Source of the DNA: Actinophytocola sp963729115
GTDB lineage: Bacteria; Actinomycetota; Actinomycetes; Mycobacteriales; Pseudonocardiaceae
Assembly: GCA_963729115.1 (NCBI GenBank)
Contig: CAVSMR010000003.1
Span: 1,356,809-1,420,808, forward strand
Direction: 5' to 3'
DNA: 64,000 nucleotides
Shown here: one piece after another, positions 50,524-57,541 of the stretch
Position numbering within the stretch: position 1 is the stretch's first letter
Layout: every line of letters begins with the position of its first letter
Translations under genes and position numbers: made by a program
The notes under the pieces: model-generated
Told to the model about the DNA's origin: nothing
Database searches by the model: none
What the model saw: the letters and a program-made list of their open reading frames with translations, nothing else

Positions 50524-51762
50524 GTGACTGTGGCGACCAGCGTCTTCCTGGCGAACATTCCGAGCCCGGACCGCGGTGTATGGGAGCTCGGCCCCATCCC
50601 GATCCGTGCCTACGCGCTGTGCATCATCGCCGGCATCATCGTCGCCATCTGGTGGGGCGAGCGACGCTGGGCGGCACGTGGTGGCACCCCCGGCACCGTC
50701 ATCGACATCGCCGTGTTCGCGGTGCCCTTCGGGTTGGTCGGTGGCCGGCTCTACCACGTCATCACCGACAACGCGCGGTACTTCGGCGAGGGCCGCAACC
50801 CCCTCGACGCGCTCAAGATCTGGGACGGCGGGCTCGGCATCTGGGGAGCCATCGCCCTCGGCGCCGTCGGTGCCTGGATCGGCTGCCGCGTCAAGAAGGT
50901 GCCGCTGCCCGTCTTCGCCGACGTGATCGCCCCCGGCATCGTCGTCGCGCAGGCCATCGGGCGCCTCGGCAACTACTTCAACCAGGAGCTCTACGGCGGT
51001 CCCACCGACCTGCCCTGGGGCCTGGAGATCTACCGGCGCATCAACGAGTCCGGTGCCGAGGACAACCTCAACGGCATCGCCGTCAACCACATCCCCGTCC
51101 AGGTCGTGCATCCGACCTTCCTGTACGAGCTGGTGTGGAACCTCGCCGTGGCCGCGCTCGTCGTCTGGGCCGACCGGCGCTTCCGCCTCGGCCACGGCCG
51201 CGCGTTCGCCGTCTACGTCGCCGCCTACACCGCGGGCCGCACCTGGATCGAGCTCATGCGCACCGACGAGGCGACCCTCGTGTGGGGTCAGCGCGTCAAC
51301 GTCTGGGTCTCGGTGGCGGTGTTCATCGGCGCCATCATCTACCTCGTCCTGGCCAAGAAGCGCGGTCCACGCGAGGATCTCGCCGCCATCCAGGGCAACG
51401 TCCCGCCCGACGCCGAGCCGGCCGAGGCCGTGGGCGACGGTGACGCCGCCGAGAAGGCCGACGCGCCGGACGGCGCGGCCGACGAGAAGGCCGATGCGGA
51501 CGCCGAGAAGACCGGCGAGCCCGATCGTGTCGAGCCGCCGGCCAAGGCCACCGACGAGACGGCTGACGACACCGCGGCCGCTGACGAGAAGGCCGGCGAC
51601 GAAACGGCCGGCAAGGCCGAAGCAGCCGAGCCTGCGAAGGCCGACGCCGCGAAGGCCGACGCGGAGACGACCGACGCCGGGAAGGCTGACGCCGAGTCGA
51701 CCGACGCCGCGAAGGCCGAGGACGCCGACGCGGACAAGGCGCCGAGCCGGTCGGAGCCCTAG
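50524..51762 (+). CDS. lgt: Prolipoprotein diacylglyceryl transferase with long acidic tail
   Basis: A 412-residue membrane enzyme that transfers diacylglycerol to the lipobox Cys of lipoproteins. The Lgt signature is IGRLGNYFNQELYGGPTDLPWG. VHPTFLYELVWNL and GRTWIELMRTDEA complete the active site. Seven hydrophobic segments span residues ~20-280. The last ~130 residues are an unusual low-complexity Ala/Lys/Asp/Glu tail (repeats of AAKADA and ADEKA), predicted disordered. GTG 50524 is favoured over 50485 because a TACGGT -10 box lies seven bases before it. Placement after trpA is shared with mycobacteria. Confidence 0.93.
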   Translation: MTVATSVFLANIPSPDRGVWELGPIPIRAYALCIIAGIIVAIWWGERRWAARGGTPGTVIDIAVFAVPFGLVGGRLYHVITDNARYFGEGRNPLDALKIWDGGLGIWGAIALGAVGAWIGCRVKKVPLPVFADVIAPGIVVAQAIGRLGNYFNQELYGGPTDLPWGLEIYRRINESGAEDNLNGIAVNHIPVQVVHPTFLYELVWNLAVAALVVWADRRFRLGHGRAFAVYVAAYTAGRTWIELMRTDEATLVWGQRVNVWVSVAVFIGAIIYLVLAKKRGPREDLAAIQGNVPPDAEPAEAVGDGDAAEKADAPDGAADEKADADAEKTGEPDRVEPPAKATDETADDTAAADEKAGDETAGKAEAAEPAKADAAKADAETTDAGKADAESTDAAKAEDADADKAPSRSEP

Positions 51763-52823
51763 GACACGAGCCCCCGGCCGGTCACCAGCGGTAGGTCGAG
51801 CGCGGTCAGCAGCCCGGGCTCGGCCGCCACGACCGCCGGGATCGCGTTCACCAGCCGCATCGCGGTGGCCTTGAGCCCGGCCGTGTTGTGGTCGCCGTCG
51901 GTGGCCACGAGCCGCAGGTCCAGCGTGTAGTTCGGTTCCCCGGTGACCTCGACGCGGTAGCCGCCCTGCCCGGCCGGCTGCGGCCAGTCGGGTCCGAGGT
52001 CGCCGCGCAGCCGCGTCACGTGCTCCAGCACGCACACCGCCCGGCCGCCGCGCATCCCGCGCACCTCGAACCGCAGCGCCGCGGCCGTGCCGGCCTCGAT
52101 CGTGCCGGACGCGATCTCGAACGTCTCCGGCGCCGGCAGCCGGTCGACCGCCTCCTCGAGGCCGTCCAGCTCGACGCCCAGCCCGGCCGCGAGCTGGCGC
52201 ACGACGCTGCCCCACGCGAGCGACAGGACCCCCGGCAGCAGCAGCATCGGCGTGTCCGACAGTGGCCGGCCGAAGCCCATGATGTCGAACAGCACCTTGG
52301 CGTTGTCGTAGGTGGAGTAGTCGAGGATCTCCAGGCAGCGCACCTCGTCGATCCGCTCGCACACCGACGTGAGCACCAGCGGCAGCCAGTCGTTCGCGAA
52401 GCCCGGGTCGATGCCGTTCACCCACAGCGACGCGCCACCGGCCGCGGCCGCCCGGCGGATCGGGTCGACCATCTCGTCGGGCACGACTCCCGTGGGGTAC
52501 TGCAGGAACACCGGCGAGCTGGACACGACGTTGATGCCCGCGCGCAGGATCCGTTCGAGGTCCGCGAGCGCCTCGGTGATCCGGTCGTCGGCCATCGCCG
52601 TGTAGACGACGCAGTCCGGCTCGAGCGCCAGCAGCGCGTCGGCGTCCGTGGTGGCGGTGACACCGAGCGGCCCGAGACCCGCGAGCTCACCCGCGTCCCG
52701 GCCGTCCTTGTCCGGAGTGGACACCCACACCCCGGCCAGCTCGAGGTCGGGCCGCGCCGCGATCCCGGCGATCGCGTGCCGGCCCACGTTCCCGGTGCTC
52801 CACTGCACCACCCGAAGCGTCAT
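51759..52823 (-). CDS. Dihydrodipicolinate reductase-like / amine dehydrogenase-like oxidoreductase
   Basis: A 354-residue NAD(P)-binding protein. The Rossmann opening is LRVVQWSTGNVGRHAIAGIAARPDLELAGVWV, followed by DCVVYTAM and NVVSSSPVFLQYP. The C-terminal region (TFEIASGTIEAGTAAALRFEVRGM) resembles 2,4-diaminopentanoate dehydrogenase-type enzymes, a family abundant in mycobacteria near lipid and steroid genes. The substrate is unknown. It overlaps the SDR gene by four bases (ATGA), so both are translated together from the promoter that carries a KstR-type operator. Its last four bases (CTAG) are shared with the lgt stop. Confidence 0.82.
   Translation of the reverse strand: MTLRVVQWSTGNVGRHAIAGIAARPDLELAGVWVSTPDKDGRDAGELAGLGPLGVTATTDADALLALEPDCVVYTAMADDRITEALADLERILRAGINVVSSSPVFLQYPTGVVPDEMVDPIRRAAAAGGASLWVNGIDPGFANDWLPLVLTSVCERIDEVRCLEILDYSTYDNAKVLFDIMGFGRPLSDTPMLLLPGVLSLAWGSVVRQLAAGLGVELDGLEEAVDRLPAPETFEIASGTIEAGTAAALRFEVRGMRGGRAVCVLEHVTRLRGDLGPDWPQPAGQGGYRVEVTGEPNYTLDLRLVATDGDHNTAGLKATAMRLVNAIPAVVAAEPGLLTALDLPLVTGRGLVS
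52710..52722 (-). repeat. Intragenic GTCC-N5-GGAC motif in the dehydrogenase-like gene
   Basis: In the coding direction GTCCACTCCGGAC, codons TCC ACT CCG GAC (Ser-Thr-Pro-Asp), same codon phase as the other copies. Confidence 0.4.
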
Positions 52824-53608
52824 GGATCCGGCAGCCCCAAGTCGAGGTTCGGTGCCTGCAGGCCGCCGTCCACCTCGAGCACCTTGCCCGTGAGGTAGCC
52901 GCCGGCCGGCGAGGCCAGGAACAGGATGGTAGCCGCGACCTCCTCGGCCGTGCCGATCCGGCGCAGGGGAGTGGCCTGCTCCATCCGGGTGCGCAGCTCG
53001 TCGTTGGTCAGCACGATGTCCAGCGCGGAGGTGGCCACCGAGCCGACGGCGACCGCGTTGACGCGGATGCGCGGCGCCAGGTCGTAGGCGGTGAGCTCGG
53101 TCAGGTGCGCGAGCGCCGCCTTCGCCGTGCCGTAGGCGAGGAAGCCGCGCCCGCTGACCCGGCCCATGATCGACGAGACGTTGACGACCGCGCCGCCGCC
53201 CCCGTCGAGCATCACCGGCGCGGCGGCCCTCGTGAGCGCGTGCGCGGTGGCGACGTTGAAGCGGAACGCCTCGGTCAGGAAGTCGGTCGACGTCTCCAGG
53301 AACGGCCGCGGGTAGGTGCCGCCGAGGTTGTTGACGACCACGTCGAGCCGCCCGAACTCGTCGCGTGCGGCCGCCGCCAGGGCGGCCGCCGCGTCCACAT
53401 CGGACAAGTCGGCGGCGACCGGCAGCGCCCGGCGGCCGGCACTGGTGATCACCTCGGCGACCTCGTCGAGGTCGGCCTCGGTGCGCGCGGAGATCACCAC
53501 ATCAGCGCCGGCCTGCGCGAGCGCCGCAGCGGTCGCCGCCCCGATCCCTCGGCCGGCCCCGGTCACCACTGCGACGTGGTCGGTGAGCAGGAACCGGTCC
53601 AGGATCAC
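52820..53608 (-). CDS. Short-chain dehydrogenase/reductase (SDR)
   Basis: A 262-residue classical SDR. The cofactor motif is VVTGAGRGIGAATAAALAQAGADVV, the NNLGG motif follows DVVVNN, and the catalytic set is Ser in VNVSSIMG with Tyr and Lys in YGTAKAAL. GTG 53608 is chosen because it yields the ILDRFLLTDHVAVVTGAG opening, typical of mycobacterial lipid-metabolism SDRs. Its promoter region carries a TNNAACNNGTTNNA site, and the following gene is coupled to it. A role in lipid or steroid catabolism is therefore suggested, not shown. Confidence 0.87.
   Translation of the reverse strand: MILDRFLLTDHVAVVTGAGRGIGAATAAALAQAGADVVISARTEADLDEVAEVITSAGRRALPVAADLSDVDAAAALAAAARDEFGRLDVVVNNLGGTYPRPFLETSTDFLTEAFRFNVATAHALTRAAAPVMLDGGGGAVVNVSSIMGRVSGRGFLAYGTAKAALAHLTELTAYDLAPRIRVNAVAVGSVATSALDIVLTNDELRTRMEQATPLRRIGTAEEVAATILFLASPAGGYLTGKVLEVDGGLQAPNLDLGLPDP
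53393..53405 (-). repeat. Intragenic 13-mer GTCCGATGTGGAC, copy in the SDR gene
   Basis: Exact copy in the coding direction; codons TCC GAT GTG GAC encode Ser-Asp-Val-Asp. Confidence 0.6.
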
Positions 53609-53617
53609 GCGCAGAAA

Positions 53618-53631
53618 TGTAACACGTTCTA
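53618..53631 (-). promoter_or_regulatory. KstR-type operator before the SDR gene
   Basis: On the minus strand TAGAACGTGTTACA, ending nine bases before the SDR GTG. It fits the mycobacterial KstR consensus TNNAACNNGTTNNA at all eight fixed positions. Its place at the start codon suggests a repressor site over the promoter. Confidence 0.6.
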
Positions 53632-53687
53632 CTTCGCGGCGTCGGCCTCCGGCTCCGGTTTCAACGCTACCCGGCCGCACCGAGGTG

Positions 53688-53912
53688 TCAGGGCACCTCG
53701 GCCTCGGTGGCGGACGAGGCGGTGAGCCGGGACTGCGCCCAGGTGCTCGCCTTGGCGAGCGCGAACGCCAAACCGAGGAACAGCACGCCGAGCGCGATCG
53801 AGAACTCGATGACCCGCGTGAAGAACAGCACCGAAATCGTGATGAACAGGCCGCTGCCGACAGAGTCGACCAGCGTGATGAACGCGTAGCGACGGAGTGG
53901 CCGGCCGGTGGC
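53688..53912 (-). pseudogene. MFS transporter remnant
   Basis: About 75 residues look like the two ends of a Major Facilitator protein joined directly. RRYAFITLVDSVGSGLFITISVLFFTRVIEFS is a typical first helix with its DSVGSGLF motif. It then runs straight into IALGVLFLGLAFALAKASTWAQSR, which resembles a final helix and C-terminal tail. Intact members have about 400 residues, so an internal deletion of roughly 1 kb is inferred. The open frame extends upstream to 54056 without homology. It is not likely to make a working transporter. Confidence 0.5.
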
Positions 53913-54084
53913 AGGACGACAAACGGCTCCCGCCACGCCCGCCGAACACGGTTCGTCCCACGGAATCCCACGCCCCAACCCCAACCACTCGCCTGCGTGC
54001 CGCACCCCTACATGTCGTTCGCCGACCTGGTTGCACTGCACAATGTCGGCCTTCACCCTCGGGCAAGGTCAAGGCCAAGGACGG

Positions 54085-54870
54085 CTACGGACGCCGCGCC
54101 GTGCGGGTCGGGGTGACCACGAGGTTGCCGTTGTCCGTGGTGAGGACCTCGACCGCGGCCGCGTAGTGGCGCTCGATGATGGGCCGGGTGAGAACCTGTT
54201 CCGGCGTGCCCGTGGCGACGACCTCGCCGCCGTCGAGCAGCAGCAGGCGGTCCGCGTACTGGGCCGACAGCGTGAGGTCGTGCAGCGTGCTGACCACGGT
54301 CGCGCCCTCCTCGGTCCGCAGCCGGTCGACGAGTTCCAGCAGCGCCTGCGCGTGCCCGATGTCCAGGCCCGTGGTCGGCTCGTCGAGCAGCAGCAGCCCG
54401 GCCTGCTGGGCGAGCACCCGCCCGAGCACGGCCCGCTGGCGCTCGCCGCCCGACAGCGTGTGCAGCGCCCGCCCGGCCAGCGCGGCCAGGTCGAGCCGCG
54501 CCAGCACCTGCTCGACGATCTCCAGGTCCGCCCGCCGCTCGCGGGCCAGCGGCGCCAGGTGCGGCGTGCGGCCGAGCAGGACGTAGTCGGTCACCGTGAG
54601 CCGGTCGGGCAGCTGCGGGGTCTGCGGCGAGTACGCGATCGCCCGCGCCCGAGCGCGGCTGCCGAGCGCGGCGGCCGGCGTGCCGTCCAGCAGGATCTCG
54701 CCCGTGTGGTCGGCCACGCCCACGATCGACTTGAGCAGCGAGGACTTGCCGGCCCCGTTCGGCCCGATGATCGCGAGCCAGCTGCCGGCCGGCACCTCGG
54801 CGTCCACATCGGACGCGACGACCTTCGTGCCGTACCGCACGGTCACCCCGCGCAGGGTCAGCGCGCTCAC
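54085..54870 (-). CDS. ABC importer ATP-binding protein, BtuD-like
   Basis: A 261-residue FecE/BtuD-type ATPase. Walker A is IGPNGAGKSSLLKS, the signature is LSGGERQRAVLGR, Walker B is LLLLDEPTTGLDIGHAQ, and the H-loop is TLHDLTLSAQYADR. Last gene of a binding protein-permease-ATPase operon whose leader holds a cobalamin riboswitch, so the transported ligand is most likely vitamin B12 or a related corrinoid. The GTG at 54870 overlaps the permease stop by four bases. Confidence 0.9.
   Translation of the reverse strand: MSALTLRGVTVRYGTKVVASDVDAEVPAGSWLAIIGPNGAGKSSLLKSIVGVADHTGEILLDGTPAAALGSRARARAIAYSPQTPQLPDRLTVTDYVLLGRTPHLAPLARERRADLEIVEQVLARLDLAALAGRALHTLSGGERQRAVLGRVLAQQAGLLLLDEPTTGLDIGHAQALLELVDRLRTEEGATVVSTLHDLTLSAQYADRLLLLDGGEVVATGTPEQVLTRPIIERHYAAAVEVLTTDNGNLVVTPTRTARRP
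54802..54814 (-). repeat. Intragenic 13-mer GTCCGATGTGGAC, copy in the BtuD-like gene
   Basis: Exact copy in the coding direction; codons TCC GAT GTG GAC encode Ser-Asp-Val-Asp. Confidence 0.6.
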
Positions 54871-55931
54871 CGGATCTGCCCGCGGTTCATTCGCAGCACC
54901 AGCAGGAAGAACGGCGCGCCCGTGAACGCGGTGACCACGCCGATCGGCAGCTCGGCCGGCGCCAGCACGGTGCGCGCGAAGTGGTCGGCCACGATCAGGA
55001 ACATCGCGCCGACGATCAGCGACAGCGGCACCACGACCCGGTAGCTCGCGCCGGCGACGAGCCGCACGATGTGGGGCACCACGATGCCGACGAACCCGAT
55101 CAGCCCGCTCACCGCGACCGCCGCCGCGGTGGCGAGCGACGCGGCGAGCAGCACGACCAACCGCACCCGGCCGGGATGGATGCCCAGCGACGCGGCCTCG
55201 TCGTCGCCGACCGCCAGGACGTCCAGCAGCCGCGCGCACACGCACAGCACGATGCTGGCGAGCCCGATGTAGGGCAGCGTCACCAGCACCTCGCGCCAGC
55301 CCGTCGTGTTCAGCCCGCCGAGCATCCAGCTGTAGACCTGCTTGATCGTGTCCGTGTTCAGCTGCTGCACGAACGTCTGGATCGCGGTCAGGAACGACGC
55401 GACGGCGACGCCCGCGAGCAGCAGCACCGCCGTGCCGTTGCCCGCCGAGCGCCCGAGCAGCCACGTCAGCGTCACGCCGCCGATCGCACCGGCGAACGCC
55501 GCCAGCGGCAGCGGGCCGATGATCCAGCCGGTCACCGACGGCGCCGCCACCACCACGATCGTCGCCGCCATCCCGGCGCCGGCGGCCGCGCCGAGCAGGA
55601 ACGGGTCGGCGAGCGGGTTGCGGAACACGCCCTGGAACGCCGCCCCGGCCATCGCCAGCGCCGCGCCGACCAGCCCGGCGAGGATCACCCGCGGCAGCCG
55701 GACCTCCCACACGATCCCGGCGTCGATGGCCGACAGCGGGGACACGCCGCCGGTCAGCTGCGCCCAGACCTCGGCCACCACCCTGGTCCAGCCGAGGTCC
55801 GCCGCGCCCAGCAGCGTGGACACGGAGATCACGACGACGAGCGCGAGCACCGACACGACCAGCACCGCCGGTCGCAGCCGCGTCGGCGCGACGCCCGGCC
55901 GCGCGGTGTCGCGGCTCGCCGCCGTGCGCAT
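54867..55931 (-). CDS. FecCD-family ABC permease, BtuC-like
   Basis: A 354-residue membrane protein of the FecCD/BtuC family with about ten helices. Diagnostic blocks are VRLPRVILAGLVGAALAMAGAAFQGVFRNPLADPFLLGAAAGA, VSGLIGFVGIVVPHIVRL (contact site for the ATPase) and ELPIGVVTAFTGAPFFLLVL at the end. Such permeases import corrinoids, heme or siderophores. The ATG overlaps the upstream stop by one base (TGATG). Only one permease gene is present, so it should work as a homodimer. Confidence 0.92.
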   Translation of the reverse strand: MRTAASRDTARPGVAPTRLRPAVLVVSVLALVVVISVSTLLGAADLGWTRVVAEVWAQLTGGVSPLSAIDAGIVWEVRLPRVILAGLVGAALAMAGAAFQGVFRNPLADPFLLGAAAGAGMAATIVVVAAPSVTGWIIGPLPLAAFAGAIGGVTLTWLLGRSAGNGTAVLLLAGVAVASFLTAIQTFVQQLNTDTIKQVYSWMLGGLNTTGWREVLVTLPYIGLASIVLCVCARLLDVLAVGDDEAASLGIHPGRVRLVVLLAASLATAAAVAVSGLIGFVGIVVPHIVRLVAGASYRVVVPLSLIVGAMFLIVADHFARTVLAPAELPIGVVTAFTGAPFFLLVLRMNRGQIR

Positions 55932-56881
55932 CAGCCCTGGCTCGCCTTGTTCACCGCGTCGGAGATGGACTCGGCGAGGTCGACCACGCGCGGCCCCCAG
56001 CGGGAGGCGAGGTCGTCGTCGAGCGCGGCGACGTTGCCGTCCTTGACCGCCTTGAGGTTGCCCCAGCCGGGTCGCGCCCCGACGGTCTTGGCGCTCTGGC
56101 CGCAGCACTTCGTGTCGGCGAGGAAGACCACGTCCGGGTTGGCGGAGAGGATGTACTCGTTGGACAGCTGCGGGTAGCCGCCCTTGTCCTTGTCGGCCGG
56201 GTCCGCGATGTTGCTGAGCCCGAACAGGCCGTAGAGCTGGCCGATGAACGTCTTCGAGGTCACGCTGTACAGCGTCGTGTCGAGCTCGTGGTAGTAGGTC
56301 AGCGGCTTCTTGAGCTTGGGCGCGTCCGCGGCGAGCTTCTCGAGGTCGTTCTCGGTGCGGTCGGCGAGGTCCTTGCCCTCGTCGGCGTGCCCGGTGGCCT
56401 TCCCGATGAGCTCGATGCCGGAGTAGACGTCGTCGAGCGTGGCGGCCGCGGGGACGACGAGGACCTGGCGGTCGAGCTGCTCGAGCGAGGCGACGAGGTT
56501 GTCCGCGTCGTCGGAGATGACGACGAGGTCGGGGTCGTAGCCGGCGATCGCCTCGACGTTGGGGTTGAGCCCGGAGAGGTCGGTCTTGGGTGCCTCGGCG
56601 GGATAGTTGGACTGGTCGTCCACGGCGACGACCTGCTTGCCCGCGCCGACCGCGAACAGCGTCTCGGTGTTGCTGGCCGACAGCGAGACGATGCGCTCGG
56701 GTCGCTTGTCGATCGTGAGCGGCTCGCCGGACGGCGGCGTGACCGTGACCGGGAACTGCTTCTCGGAGGTCTTCGGCGCGGCGGGCTCCTCGGCGCGCTG
56801 GGCGCAGCCGGCGGTCACGAGCCCGGCGGCGAGGGCGATGGCCGCAAGGCGTCGCGCGCGCCGGCGGATGGTTTCAGACAT
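55931..56881 (-). CDS. Cobalamin-type ABC substrate-binding lipoprotein, BtuF-like
   Basis: A 316-residue helical-backbone binding protein. The lipobox is LVTAGC (Cys26). The core shows RIVSLSASNTETLFAVGAGKQVVAVDDQSNYP, YDPDLVVISDD and NPDVVFLADTKCCGQSAKTVGARPGWGNLKAVKDGNV, typical of BtuF/FepB-type proteins. The ATG is preceded by GAGGTGG. The cobalamin riboswitch in its 5' leader supports corrinoid binding rather than siderophore. First gene of the operon. Confidence 0.92.
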   Translation of the reverse strand: MSETIRRRARRLAAIALAAGLVTAGCAQRAEEPAAPKTSEKQFPVTVTPPSGEPLTIDKRPERIVSLSASNTETLFAVGAGKQVVAVDDQSNYPAEAPKTDLSGLNPNVEAIAGYDPDLVVISDDADNLVASLEQLDRQVLVVPAAATLDDVYSGIELIGKATGHADEGKDLADRTENDLEKLAADAPKLKKPLTYYHELDTTLYSVTSKTFIGQLYGLFGLSNIADPADKDKGGYPQLSNEYILSANPDVVFLADTKCCGQSAKTVGARPGWGNLKAVKDGNVAALDDDLASRWGPRVVDLAESISDAVNKASQG

Positions 56882-56959
56882 GGGGACCACCTCGGTCGTC
56901 GGCCCGGGCAGCGGGCGACGTGGCGGTCGCGACGCCGCATCCCTGCACCGGGGGCGGTT

Positions 56960-57105
56960 GGCGTCGACGCGGGGAGCGGTAGGCGACCTGGCTCGGGCAC
57001 GCACGGGGCGGGCCACCACAGTTGCGGGACAGCGCCGGGTTCACACCGGACTTCGCTACCACCTGCCGCGGCCGGGCCGCGACTGTTCGCGTCACCGATC
57101 AAGGA
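56960..57105 (-). promoter_or_regulatory. Cobalamin riboswitch
   Basis: The minus-strand leader of the BtuF-like gene contains the conserved cobalamin-riboswitch core in order. GATCGGTGACGCGAACAG lies at the 5' side, then AAGTCCGGTGTGAACCCGG, the strongly conserved CGCTGTCCCGCAACTGT, and GAGCCAGGTCGCCTACC at 56994-56978. About 95 bases separate the core from the start codon, room for an expression platform. When bound to B12 it should shut off expression of the importer. Exact ends are approximate. Confidence 0.88.
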
Positions 57106-57142
57106 TCTGACCAGCAGACCGACGTTACCACCCACCCCCCGC

Positions 57143-57541
57143 CCCACCTCCCGCGAGCCCAACACCCACCCCCATAAGCCCAACGCCCCCACCCCGCGAG
57201 TCCAACGCCCCGGTCCGGCGAGTCCAACGCTCAAACCTCGCGAGTCCCCCGTTCTGGCCCGCGTGTCCCCCGTTCTGAACCGCGTGTCCCCAGTTCCGGG
57301 TTAACGGGCAGGGACAGGGGCTCGCGGGTCGGGACGGTTGGACTCGCGGGTCGGGAGCGTTGGACTCGCGGATCGCGGAACGAGGGACAGGCCGACGGCA
57401 ACGGGGACACGTTGGCGGGAGCGGGGGACTCGCGGGGCCGGAACGGGGACTCGCGAGACGGGGACGCTGGCGGGAGTGGGGGACTCGCGGGGTCGGAGCG
57501 GGGGACTCGCGGGGTCGGAGTGGGGGACTCGCGGGGTGGGG
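57143..57541. repeat. Inverted-repeat island built on GGACTCGCGG / CCGCGAGTCC
   Basis: This 400-base gene-free stretch is made of short repeats. The left part (about 57150-57300) has units of CGCGAGTCCAACGC and CGCGTGTCCCCCGTTCTG. The right part (about 57318-57535) has at least seven units of GGACTCGCGGG in the opposite orientation; the last three are near-identical 21-base copies. The two halves are reverse complements around GTTAAC at 57300-57305. The segments 57194-57232 and 57334-57371 can pair over about 38 bases with few mismatches. No plausible protein is encoded. Confidence 0.75.

Noticed and set aside
57143..57541. CRISPR array
   Set aside because: Repeat units are 10-21 bases with irregular or no spacers and occur in both orientations; there are no cas genes nearby.
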